Shown here in pieces: positions 5,934 through 14,307 of a DNA stretch of 39,664 nt (position 1 is its first letter; each line of letters opens with the position of its first letter). The DNA comes from a virus: positions 1 through 39,664 of the IMG/VR virus record IMGVR_UViG_3300028392_000135; one strand, given 5' to 3'. The position numbers and the translations under genes were made by a program. The notes beneath the pieces were generated by a model. It was given only the letters and a program-made list of their open reading frames with translations, was not told the DNA's origin and did no database searches.

Positions 5934-7622
5934 TTAATTAGCGAGCGCGGTGGCGCCCTGCGTCGCGAGATAAGGCGCAGACGAAACCGCGACAGGGCCG
6001 TAGTTTTGCAGCCCCTTCATAAGCGCAGCTTGGCGCAAAGCCTTCAGTTTTGTAACGGCTTCTGGGCCGCCGCGAACAAGGGAATTAAGCGCCTCTACAT
6101 TCGCGGTCGTAGCATCGGCAGCGCCCCTCTTGGCCGCCTCGCCAGCCGCAGCCAGCATGTACGGCCCGGCTGGCCCGAGAGCATGACCAATTGTTGATGT
6201 TGCAAGCGCGGTAATAGGACCGCGAACGGCGAACATAGCACCAACTTTCCTAAGTGCGTTGGTGGCGTTATCGCCTTTTGCGACTTGAAGTATAGCGTCC
6301 TGTTCCGCAGGGCTAAACTGCGCCATCTTTTTTTGGTTTACAGCCAAATTGGCAAAACCACGCCGCAAGGCGCCGTCACTACCAGCCTGACTATAATTAG
6401 CCGCGCCGCGAATGTCCGCATTGTCTATGACGGCCTGTATTGTCTGCGCCTTCTTCATGGTTTGCCAGGCGGGGCGGGCCGCCTGTAGCTGCGCCAAGCC
6501 TGGGACTGACGTTGCCCCGGCTGCTGTCCCAACAATGTCCGCTTCCGGGTCTATGTTATCCATGAAGTTTGAAACAACACCCTTGACTTGATTAGCCAGG
6601 CGACCGTCGCTAGTCATAAAATTCTTGCCTGCCTGGACTGCCTGCTTGCGGACAGTCTCAAGTCCCAAAAGCGTAGAGCCCTTGATGGACGGGATTGTTT
6701 GATCTGGTGCAGACATTCCGGGGCCAAAGATACTGTCTATTTCTCCGGCAAGGTCGGGATCAACATGAATATCGTCGCCCTTAGGCAAGGATTTTATTGT
6801 CTTCCAGAGCTTGGCGACAGACGGGTGTAACTGCGGGTCAAATGCCTCACTCGCAAGTTTCTCCCTAACCTGAGTAACCAAGTCCTTTAGCTTCCCTGTG
6901 GCGATTACCGGGTTATTTTCCGGGGTTTTTAATGCGTCGTAATTGGTCGTAGCGATGTCGTGCCAATCCGCTACCGTGGGAGCAACGGCGTCCACCACGT
7001 TAGCAGACTTAACCCCCCGGAGTGCGTTGACAATGCCTGTCGCGCCACGGCTAGCAAGACCAACGCCAGCGCCACCGACAAGACCTCCAATAAGAGGGGC
7101 GATTGTGCTTTTGGGGAATAGCTCATTGGCTGTTTGCGCCCCCACAGCAGGCAACGCAACGGAGAGCGCTCGAGGGATAAGTCCCTCCGGTCCGAGGGCG
7201 GCGCCGCTAGTAAATTGGCCGAGTGTTTTGGCATATCTCTGCCCCATGGTTTGCGGTTGGAAATTCTCGTCTTTTACCGTCCCTGGCGTTAGATACTCTC
7301 CCGGCACAGTCAGGTAATTTCCCTGTTCGTTCTTGAGCGGCTTTGACGTGTCGCGCGTCTTTATGCCAATGGCGCGCATACCGGCGCCCATCAGATCGCC
7401 AATACCGCCAACAAGCTCTGCCCCAGGCGCTGCGCCTTCCTGAACGCCTGTCAGGAAGGCGTTGTTGAACAAGCTTTCCTTTTGCGGCGGGGCTGGTGGC
7501 GGCGATTTCTCTGCCCCACCCGGCGCAAGCCCACGGCTTCTGGCCTCTGCCAAGAGCGCAGTCTGATCTGGCGGGAGCAGCCCACGCTTTTCGGCTTCCA
7601 ACATAAGTGCGAGGTCAGCCAT
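5934..7622 (-). CDS. Putative DNA-ejection (internal virion) protein, 562 residues
   Basis: No sequence family is recognised. The protein begins with a short helical region (MADLALMLEAEKRGL), then an Ala/Gly/Pro-rich part with hydrophobic stretches at about residues 165-190 (PLIGGLVGGAGVGLAS) and near the C-terminus. Helical soluble parts lie between them. Its place, third of three large genes after the gp10-like gene and before the fibre, matches the ejection-protein slot of P22 (gp7, gp20, gp16). Such proteins leave the virion and help DNA cross the envelope. The start overlaps the previous stop (TAATG). Confidence 0.55.
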   Translation of the reverse strand: MADLALMLEAEKRGLLPPDQTALLAEARSRGLAPGGAEKSPPPAPPQKESLFNNAFLTGVQEGAAPGAELVGGIGDLMGAGMRAIGIKTRDTSKPLKNEQGNYLTVPGEYLTPGTVKDENFQPQTMGQRYAKTLGQFTSGAALGPEGLIPRALSVALPAVGAQTANELFPKSTIAPLIGGLVGGAGVGLASRGATGIVNALRGVKSANVVDAVAPTVADWHDIATTNYDALKTPENNPVIATGKLKDLVTQVREKLASEAFDPQLHPSVAKLWKTIKSLPKGDDIHVDPDLAGEIDSIFGPGMSAPDQTIPSIKGSTLLGLETVRKQAVQAGKNFMTSDGRLANQVKGVVSNFMDNIDPEADIVGTAAGATSVPGLAQLQAARPAWQTMKKAQTIQAVIDNADIRGAANYSQAGSDGALRRGFANLAVNQKKMAQFSPAEQDAILQVAKGDNATNALRKVGAMFAVRGPITALATSTIGHALGPAGPYMLAAAGEAAKRGAADATTANVEALNSLVRGGPEAVTKLKALRQAALMKGLQNYGPVAVSSAPYLATQGATALAN

Positions 7623-9361
7623 TACTTAATGTCCAACTGTGCTTTGATTTGCGCGTCTGTGAGGTGCGAGTACGAATTACCAACAGGATTTGTAGGATCA
7701 GCGCCCGGCCCTGGAAGCGGCGGCACATAGCCCATGTTCGGGGCCGCATTCACGCCGCTGTAAGTGCCGCCTGTAGCCCGCCCCAAGGCACTGGATTGGG
7801 CCGAACTGCGCTTACGCATTTCATAGTGCATCTGCCCAAGCACAGCCTGGATGGTGCCAGAATTGTAGCCTTTGAGGATACGCTTTGCAGCTTCATTGCG
7901 GGCAGCGTCGGAAGACGGAGCGCCTGTCGTGGCTCCTGTCATCACGCGAGCATATTCGTTAGAGAACGAGTTAATGCCGTTGACCAAATTGGCCGCATCC
8001 GGATCGTTCGTATGCTGTTTCGCCCACACAGTAAGGTCGTTAATGCCCGTAATGTTTGACGGTCCGGCGGCACCCTTCTGCAGCAAGCCTTGCAAAATAG
8101 CCGCAGCGCCGTTTGCGGTATCCTCGTTGATCTGCGTCTGGATCTGCGTTTTTGCACCAGACGTAGCGGCGGCAGTGCGGGCATGAATGCCGATGCCGGT
8201 ATTCACAACGTCATTCATTGTCAGGCCCATAGTCCCGAGCTTGTTATGAACGGCTTGGAGAACCTGCCCTTGCATGGCCTGATTTCGAGCGTTAGGCGGG
8301 AACTTGCCGCCCGTGGCAATGAAGTAATCTGCCGCAGTACCAACGGCGTCAGGATTTCGTGCTGTAACATCGGCAAGCGCCTGCAACCGGGCAGCAGCAG
8401 TATCGCGCGCTAACTGTACCTTATAAGGCATTTCAGCCTTAGCCTTTAGTGCAGCGCCTTGTGCGTCGTATTCCTGCGGCGATAAGCCAGAAGCCTGCTG
8501 CGCCGCAAATTTCGCCTGCTGCTCAGGATTTAGCTTGGGCGCAGCCGTTACCTGCGGCGTTTGCTTACCAGCCAGTTCTGCGCCGTACTTGTCCAATAAT
8601 GCTGTGTCACCAGTATTCAACGCCGCCTGCAATTGCGGCTTCACAGTATCAGGCGCAGACGCAAGAATGGCCTGATAGCGGGGCAGATTATCCAGATACT
8701 CTTTCTTCTTCTGCTGCACACCGATTAGGCCAGTCTGCTGGTCGATCTTGCCCTGCAGCGTCGTAGGATTGTACGCAGCGTAATACTGAGCCTGCTGGTC
8801 GAGCTTCGCCAGATAAGGCGAGGCAGGCGCGGCGTCAGCCGGGGCCGTGGCGCCAGCCTGCACAGGGGCCGCCTGTGGGGAGAGCATGTACGAGCCAGTT
8901 GGCGTACCTTCGGCATCGACAGGCGGGGCGGCAGACGGAGCCGTGGGCGCGACAGGGCCAGCGGCAGAAGGCGCCTGATCGCCACCCAAGCCAAGCCAGT
9001 TCGCCGCGCGGCTGAATACGCCATGCTGAGACTGCGCGGCAGGAGCCGTAATGGACGCCATAGTGGCGGGGTCTACGTTTGAACCTGCCATCTTAGCCAT
9101 CAGAGCATCCGATAGCTTTGAGTTGCCGTACTGCTGCGCCCGATCTTCTGCCTGCCCGGACAGATACGCGCCGCCAAAGCTATTCAGCCCCTTTGCCAAC
9201 GCAGCCATAGGCGAGATAGGCGCCGAAATACCACCCGACGACGACACCGGCAATTCCTGCTGCCCCATCTGCTGGAGCATTTCCGCGAGCTTCTGCTGCC
9301 GCTGGATTGCAAGCAATTGCGGATCGTAGGACGATGCCGACGTGAGACTAATATCAGCCAT
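7622..9361 (-). CDS. Putative DNA-ejection (internal virion) protein, 579 residues
   Basis: The long product is rich in Ala, Gln, Pro and Gly, with helical Gln-rich segments (QRQQKLAEMLQQMGQQ near the N-terminus) and a Pro/Ala linker near residues 125-180. No enzyme motif or signal peptide is visible. Composition, size and synteny with P22 ejection genes suggest an internal virion protein. It is linked on both sides by TAATG overlaps, so the three large genes are probably translated at matched levels. Confidence 0.55.
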   Translation of the reverse strand: MADISLTSASSYDPQLLAIQRQQKLAEMLQQMGQQELPVSSSGGISAPISPMAALAKGLNSFGGAYLSGQAEDRAQQYGNSKLSDALMAKMAGSNVDPATMASITAPAAQSQHGVFSRAANWLGLGGDQAPSAAGPVAPTAPSAAPPVDAEGTPTGSYMLSPQAAPVQAGATAPADAAPASPYLAKLDQQAQYYAAYNPTTLQGKIDQQTGLIGVQQKKKEYLDNLPRYQAILASAPDTVKPQLQAALNTGDTALLDKYGAELAGKQTPQVTAAPKLNPEQQAKFAAQQASGLSPQEYDAQGAALKAKAEMPYKVQLARDTAAARLQALADVTARNPDAVGTAADYFIATGGKFPPNARNQAMQGQVLQAVHNKLGTMGLTMNDVVNTGIGIHARTAAATSGAKTQIQTQINEDTANGAAAILQGLLQKGAAGPSNITGINDLTVWAKQHTNDPDAANLVNGINSFSNEYARVMTGATTGAPSSDAARNEAAKRILKGYNSGTIQAVLGQMHYEMRKRSSAQSSALGRATGGTYSGVNAAPNMGYVPPLPGPGADPTNPVGNSYSHLTDAQIKAQLDIK

Positions 9362-10455
9362 TACCCGAATAACCCCCTAGCAAAACCGCCTGGCGACAAA
9401 CCGGCACCGGCAAGGCTGCCAAGCCCGCTGTATAAGCCACCGACGCCCTGCATCTGCGAATTGTAAACTGATGTGTTGTAATTGCCCTGCGCTTGCGCCC
9501 CCTGAAACACCGGAGCTGGCGCAGCCTGCGAGCCATTATAGCTCTGGAACTGCGGGTTCTGGATCTGAGAGCCAGACATGAGCGCCGTGATCTGGTTAAG
9601 CGGCTGGTTGTACTGCGCGAGCTGCTGCTGGTACGCCTGCAACGCGGCCTGATTGCCAAACTGCGCCGCACCGAGGCCCTGATTGTACTGCTGCCCAGCC
9701 GCGTTGTTATAAAGCCCCGCAGACGTTGCGCCCTGCCCGTAGTTCTGACCAATGGCCTGATTAGCGAACGCAGCGTTGTTCGCTGCCTGACTGTATCCCT
9801 GCTGGTTGGCGCTCATGTCAACGCCAATGCCTTGTAGCGCCGCCTGGCTGTACAGGTCATTGTTGCTCTGGTCGCGGGTGCGCATGGCATTGTTCCACGC
9901 CTCACTGCCGGACGTGATGCCCTGGTTAGCAAGCTGCTGGTCCTGCGCCGCGTTGTTCTGGTTAATCTGCGGCTGCAGCCGTTGCAGGATAGCCTGCTGC
10001 GCCGTCATGCCAGCGTTGACCGGCATCTTGGCGACGCCCGATGTATCAATGTTGCCAGTGGCCTGCCCGTACTGCCCTGCTGTGGGGCCGTAGTTAAGCG
10101 GCTGCGATCCATTGATTGACGTTTGAAGGCTAGGACCGTTGTAATTAAATGGCGTCCCCAAAACGCCCTGCGCCGTGCTGAGGCCCTGCTGCCCAAGGTC
10201 CGCAAGCCCGTACTGCACACGCTGTTGCGCGTCTAGTGTCCGCTGTGCCTCTGGCGTGAGCGATTGCGTAATGGTCGGCTGGTAATTACCGCCGGGGCCG
10301 GACTGGTCGTAGGTGACGGTCTGGTTGCCGTAGGGGCTGATGACGTTGGGGTTGCCCAGCGACGTGTTGGATACAGCCGTGTCCTTGTTCGCCACGCCCT
10401 GCGCCGTTGCGGCTGCTGCGTAGTCTGGTGCTGGTGGTGCCGCCGGTTTCCCCAC
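9361..10455 (-). CDS. Gln/Asn/Gly-rich virion protein, probably ejection apparatus
   Basis: The 364-residue product has a Pro-rich start (GKPAAPPAPDY) and then a very high content of Gln, Asn, Gly, Ala and Tyr, including a repeated pattern of NQ-A-x-Y-xQ blocks in the second half. This low-complexity composition suits a flexible or amyloid-like virion component. The GTG start is preferred to an upstream TTG because GGAGGAG lies 6 bases before it, and because GTG overlaps the HNH stop (TAGTG). It is the first of three consecutive large genes in the ejection slot. Confidence 0.55.
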   Translation of the reverse strand: MGKPAAPPAPDYAAAATAQGVANKDTAVSNTSLGNPNVISPYGNQTVTYDQSGPGGNYQPTITQSLTPEAQRTLDAQQRVQYGLADLGQQGLSTAQGVLGTPFNYNGPSLQTSINGSQPLNYGPTAGQYGQATGNIDTSGVAKMPVNAGMTAQQAILQRLQPQINQNNAAQDQQLANQGITSGSEAWNNAMRTRDQSNNDLYSQAALQGIGVDMSANQQGYSQAANNAAFANQAIGQNYGQGATSAGLYNNAAGQQYNQGLGAAQFGNQAALQAYQQQLAQYNQPLNQITALMSGSQIQNPQFQSYNGSQAAPAPVFQGAQAQGNYNTSVYNSQMQGVGGLYSGLGSLAGAGLSPGGFARGLFG

Positions 10456-10910
10456 TACACACTCCTCCAATATGTACCGTTGCGTATTTTTCTAGTCGTT
10501 GATGGATCAACACCAAACATGCGAGCTAAAGGCTTGTTAGGCCCTTCATACGCTCGTATGGCGTATATCTCAGCGGTAGTAAATTTTGCTTGCGCATGAT
10601 TTTCGCCCATTGCTTGCCGTTTCTTAGATACCTTGTCCCTGCAATTGTCGTCGTTAGTCCCAAGGAAAAGGTGGTCAGGATTTACACAGGCCGGCGTGTC
10701 GCACTTGTGCAGAACATGCATACCTTCAGGTACGTTGCCGTGCGCAAAGCGCCATGCAAAGCGATGAGCTAACCGCTCTTTCTCCGCATGAGAATACCGG
10801 AAAAACCCATAACCTTTGTGCATTAAATGGCCAGTCCAGAGATGACACCCGCTATTAGGGTCAACCATGACCTTTTCGTAAAACCGCTCTAGCGGGTCGC
10901 GCTTACGCAT
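10455..10910 (-). CDS. HNH endonuclease with C-terminal helix-turn-helix
   Basis: The 151-residue protein shows CHLWTG, then RLAHRFAWRFAHG, HVLHKCDTPACVNPDHLFLG and a following NDDNCRDK, the HNH_3 pattern (His-Me finger with a zinc-binding Cys pair). The last 45 residues (FTTAEIYAIRAYEG to FGVDPSTTRKIRNGTYW) look like a DNA-binding helix-turn-helix used for target recognition. Such free-standing genes are typical homing endonucleases. It sits between the GNAT-like and the Gln-rich virion genes, overlapping the first by 8 bases and the second by TAGTG. Confidence 0.85.
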   Translation of the reverse strand: MRKRDPLERFYEKVMVDPNSGCHLWTGHLMHKGYGFFRYSHAEKERLAHRFAWRFAHGNVPEGMHVLHKCDTPACVNPDHLFLGTNDDNCRDKVSKKRQAMGENHAQAKFTTAEIYAIRAYEGPNKPLARMFGVDPSTTRKIRNGTYWRSV

Positions 10911-11319
10911 AGGCTGCTCCTAAGTATCTGCACTCGTTCTTAGCGAGGCTGTATATGATTATATCACCAGCGGGCGCCGCATCACGAATGCGCGCCTCCT
11001 CCGTAAAACCAAAATGCCTTACGAAATGATTGCTTTTCACATTGTCGCTCTGCACGGGCAAAATCACTTTGTTGACCCCGCATTGCTCGTATGCGTAACG
11101 AAATATCGCTCCGATGAACTTGCGGGTAAGCCGTCCTCGTACCGCCATGTGCGCAACGACGGATCGTTTATTCCAGTTTTCATAGATAACGCCCGCAACG
11201 ATTTCGCCCGTTTCTTTTTGCAAACCAAGAGCGGTTGACGTTTTTTCGCTAAAGCAACCATTTGTCTGTTCCGCAACCCAATTACCAATAATGGGACCGC
11301 ACACAATGTTCGCCATCAT
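10903..11319 (-). CDS. GNAT-like N-acetyltransferase
   Basis: The 138-residue product has a GNAT-like layout: a beta-rich N-terminal half (GLQKETGEIVAGVIYENW), the segment MAVRGRLTRKFIGAIFRYA at the position of the acetyl-CoA loop and helix, and a late V-x-S-D-N-x-K-S-N-x-F-VRHFGF motif typical of the C-terminal GNAT core. Substrate unknown; phage relatives may modify a host protein or a virion component. The start is placed at the ATGATG that overlaps the gp10-like stop; the longer frame would read through that gene. Its slot corresponds to that of small tail genes in P22. Confidence 0.7.
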   Translation of the reverse strand: MMANIVCGPIIGNWVAEQTNGCFSEKTSTALGLQKETGEIVAGVIYENWNKRSVVAHMAVRGRLTRKFIGAIFRYAYEQCGVNKVILPVQSDNVKSNHFVRHFGFTEEARIRDAAPAGDIIIYSLAKNECRYLGAAYA

Positions 11320-12881
11320 ATACCCGCCCAACCGGCTTGGTACACAACGTCTGTAGAAGCCCATTGTATTTCTATGCCGCTGCTGGCGCTTGCAAACTGT
11401 ATGGAGCCGCAATAACCAATGCCCGTGCAGCCCTGCCAATTGTTATTAGGCATGAGCCCATGGCCCCAAGTGCTAATGCCCCAAAGCCCAATGCCCCACT
11501 TTAGGGACGACGTTGGCGTAAAGCTGAGCGGCGTTCCGGTAAATATCGTGTTAAAGTCCACGTTTATGCCAACGCTGACGGTCGGGAAACCAGACGAAAG
11601 CACGGCCGGGCGCAGCCGCGTAAAATACTTTACAATGCCGCGCTGCCCAAAGTAGTTAAACGCCTGTTGGCCGATGGTGTTGATGTTCGTGTTGTTGTCG
11701 GCATATGTCGTGTCAAGCGCCCGTACAACCACGCCATTGCCGCCGTAGTACGGCAAGTCGCCAAACAGATCCCAGCAATTGGCCGGCATACCCGTAAAGT
11801 TGCACCACGACTTGGTAATGGTGTTCATCACATACTGCTGCTGCGATCCAACACTAATTGGCACGTTCAGGATCAGCATGTTGTCGGCCGGGTAGCTAAA
11901 TATCTGCCAGCCCGTGTTTGTGCCGTATGTCGATGACGCCAAGGATATGGCGTTCTGGATCTTGTCAGATAGCGCCACACGCGGGTCCAGGCGGTCGCTT
12001 TGCAGCGCGGCTGACAATGGCAATAGCCCGTCAAGCGTGTTGACAAGCAGATCGCCGCCCCATTTCAAGGTGCAGCGGTTTGTAACTGGGGCGCCAAACT
12101 GCCATACGCCGACCAAGGCCCAGGTGGCCGCGCTGGCCGGGTCCGTGCCGCGGTATATGATGACTTCGCCGTTGTTCGTGATGATAACAAGCATATCATC
12201 TAGCCCAAACCCGGCGTCGGTTGTCCAAACGTCAATGGCAACAACGTAGCCGCCCTTGCGGGCTACCGAACGCAAGTCAATGTATTGTGCCGCGCCGCCA
12301 ATGGATAACGTAGGCAAATACCACAGCTTTAGCGTGTTTTTCTCTGTAAACCAGACGCGGTTCTTAAAGAGCAAAACGTCGTTCAGGCCGGTAGTTGTGA
12401 CGCCCGTAATGGCTGGTGTCGAAGCGCCGTCAATCGGCGTCCAAGTCGTGCCGTCAAATAGCAACGGCTTGTCAAAGCCATTGACGCAGTACATATAATT
12501 GCCGCCAGACGTAGCGACATTGGTGTACTCCCACAGCGCGTTCGTAAGCCCCGTAACTTTAGCCGCGCCAACCGCACCAGCCGTTGTTACATCATAAATG
12601 CTCCTGGCCGTGCCATCTACGGCGTACATCTTCTGTGTGGCGCCGCCATTGTACACAAACAAAGACTGGATCTGGCCAGTCATGCCAGTAGCCCAGTTCG
12701 TGCTGCCGCCGCGAAGGTTAACAGACGTAGGCGTTGGAAACAGGTTGGTTAATGTGACCGCATCCATTTGCTCCATGTTCGCAAGCGCGTCGCGCGCATT
12801 CCAGCCGCCAACTGGCGCCGGTACGCTGTCAACGCTTGTCCGCGTACCTTGGACGGGTTGACTGTAGCGGCGGGGCCTCAT
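11316..12881 (-). CDS. gp10-like packaged-DNA stabilisation / tail hub protein
   Basis: The 521-residue protein starts with PAPVGGWNARDALANM, the conserved opening of phage head-completion proteins that act like P22 gp10. Many short beta repeats follow (YNGGATQKMYAVDG, YCVNGFDKPLLFDG, VWFTEKNTLKLWYLP), consistent with a beta-propeller. In P22 this protein closes the portal channel after packaging and joins the tail machine. Length is close to the P22 protein (about 470). It follows the gp4-like gene, from which it is separated by an HNH gene on the other strand. No strong ribosome-binding site is seen before the ATG. Confidence 0.75.
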   Translation of the reverse strand: MRPRRYSQPVQGTRTSVDSVPAPVGGWNARDALANMEQMDAVTLTNLFPTPTSVNLRGGSTNWATGMTGQIQSLFVYNGGATQKMYAVDGTARSIYDVTTAGAVGAAKVTGLTNALWEYTNVATSGGNYMYCVNGFDKPLLFDGTTWTPIDGASTPAITGVTTTGLNDVLLFKNRVWFTEKNTLKLWYLPTLSIGGAAQYIDLRSVARKGGYVVAIDVWTTDAGFGLDDMLVIITNNGEVIIYRGTDPASAATWALVGVWQFGAPVTNRCTLKWGGDLLVNTLDGLLPLSAALQSDRLDPRVALSDKIQNAISLASSTYGTNTGWQIFSYPADNMLILNVPISVGSQQQYVMNTITKSWCNFTGMPANCWDLFGDLPYYGGNGVVVRALDTTYADNNTNINTIGQQAFNYFGQRGIVKYFTRLRPAVLSSGFPTVSVGINVDFNTIFTGTPLSFTPTSSLKWGIGLWGISTWGHGLMPNNNWQGCTGIGYCGSIQFASASSGIEIQWASTDVVYQAGWAGI

Positions 12882-12913
12882 AGTATGCCCGTAGGGTAGG
12901 TATGGGAGAAACT

Positions 12914-13396
12914 ATGGAAAAATGGCGCGACGTAGTGGGTTTTGAAGGTATTTATGAGGTTTCGGACGGTGGGAACGTCCGGTCTAAACTTAGCGGAAAG
13001 CTCAAGAAATTCACGCTTAACAAAAAGGACGGGCGTATTTTTTTGCTTCTTTGGCGAAACAACAAGCCCAAAAACAGAAAACCGCACACGCTGGTCTTGG
13101 AAGCGTTTGTCGGCAAGCGGCCAAGAGGGAAAGAATGCTGCCATTACGACGGAAATCCGCAGAATAACCGCCTCGAAAATCTTCGCTGGGACACACCAAA
13201 AAACAACCAAGCTGACAGAATACGCCACGGCACGACAAACAGAGGTGAACGTTGCGGCACTGCGAAACTTACTTTGGAGCAGGTCAAAGAAATACGCGAA
13301 GACAACAGATTGCAGCGCGAAATAGCGGTTGACTACGGCGTTCTTCAGAACACCATTAGCCGCATTAAATCTGGAAAACGCTGGGCTTACGACTAG
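12914..13396 (+). CDS. NUMOD4-HNH homing endonuclease, antisense within the late operon
   Basis: The 160-residue protein has the NUMOD4 motif WRDVVGFEGIYEVSDGG and NVRS, followed by a HNH core (LVLEAFVGKRPRGKECCHYD, then GNPQNNRLENLRWDT) and a C-terminal helix-turn-helix (LTLEQVKEIRED to ISRIKSGKRW). This is a typical free-standing homing endonuclease. The ATG at 12914 is favoured because GGGAG lies 5 bases upstream; an ATG 12 bases earlier has no site. It fills the gap between the gp4-like and gp10-like genes and runs against the operon, so late transcription gives antisense RNA and expression needs another promoter. Confidence 0.85.
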   Translation: MEKWRDVVGFEGIYEVSDGGNVRSKLSGKLKKFTLNKKDGRIFLLLWRNNKPKNRKPHTLVLEAFVGKRPRGKECCHYDGNPQNNRLENLRWDTPKNNQADRIRHGTTNRGERCGTAKLTLEQVKEIREDNRLQREIAVDYGVLQNTISRIKSGKRWAYD

Positions 13397-13398
13397 CA

Positions 13399-14307
13399 TT
13401 ACGACACCGGGAAACTATCGGGGATATTGTCGTACCCTATCAATACCGTGCCAGGACGAGGCGCAAACGACAAATTTGCTGCTGACATATTCAAAGATTG
13501 CGCAGCTTCTAATTCATCTTCGTAATTGCGGCGCATGTCTGTGGTATCAAATCCCTTTGCGGAAAAATACTTAAGCTTAGTAAAGTTAACCATCAGCCGG
13601 TCAGGGTAGATGCAAGTGTCTGTATCTACCGTAAAGCTGGTTTTCGCCACTCCGGCCGCGGACGTTGCCCAGCCGTTGCTACGGTATTCAAAGCCCAAGT
13701 TCTCGCTATTGGAGAAGCCTGGCCAGATTTGGAAATAGCTGCCGTACAAGCGCCAACGGACGCGCGGGCCGGTCGAGATGTAGCCGCTAAGTATCCATTC
13801 CCACTGCTGGGCGCTTTCCGGGCCAAGCATTTCCCAATGCTTGCTCTTGTCCCACTGTGTACGCGGGATAATGGCTTCGTAGTCAGACGGCAGCGCGTAC
13901 TGTACCTTCTGGAAGTAGATCGTGCCGCCAGTAACGGCATTGGTCGTGTTGCTGCCAATCGTAACCTGCGTGGCGCTGTCAACGCTGACAATGAACGTGG
14001 AGTTAGGGACGCCAGTGCCAACGACCATATAAGTCGTGTCAAGACCGGCCGTGGACGGGATACCAGTAATCGTCAGCGCATTGCTGGCGTAGGTGCCCGT
14101 GGTGGTCGTGTACGACGTATAAAAATAATACGGCTTTGTTAGCTCGCGCCAAGGAAATTTGCGCAGCAGTTCGTAACCGCAAGCGTTCATCAACGCAAGG
14201 AGTTGGACAGTATCCTGAGATGTACTAGAGGCTACCGCTGTGGGCGATTGTATTCCTAGTTCATTAGCTGCCTGTTGCACCAACTGCAACATCGTCGTCG
14301 TTGACAT
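13399..14307 (-). CDS. Head-tail adaptor, gp4-like, with an inserted beta domain
   Basis: The 302-residue product has a helical N-terminal part (LQLVQQAANELGIQ, then LLALMNACGYELLRKFPWREL) and a C-terminal part with VNFTKLKYFSAKGFDTTDMRRNYEDELEAA. The pattern of helices and synteny with P22 gp4 suggest the ring that binds the portal after packaging. Between residues about 70 and 135 lies a Thr/Gly/Val-rich block that looks like an extra beta domain. The proposed start overlaps the previous gene by 44 bases; ATG at 14292 is an alternative, and neither has a strong ribosome-binding site. Confidence 0.65.
   Translation of the reverse strand: MSTTTMLQLVQQAANELGIQSPTAVASSTSQDTVQLLALMNACGYELLRKFPWRELTKPYYFYTSYTTTTGTYASNALTITGIPSTAGLDTTYMVVGTGVPNSTFIVSVDSATQVTIGSNTTNAVTGGTIYFQKVQYALPSDYEAIIPRTQWDKSKHWEMLGPESAQQWEWILSGYISTGPRVRWRLYGSYFQIWPGFSNSENLGFEYRSNGWATSAAGVAKTSFTVDTDTCIYPDRLMVNFTKLKYFSAKGFDTTDMRRNYEDELEAAQSLNMSAANLSFAPRPGTVLIGYDNIPDSFPVS

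Noticed and set aside
12878-13399. 173-residue frame on the minus strand between the gp4-like and gp10-like genes
   Set aside because: It is antisense to the NUMOD4-HNH gene, which has clear domain motifs and a ribosome-binding site; the minus frame has neither.
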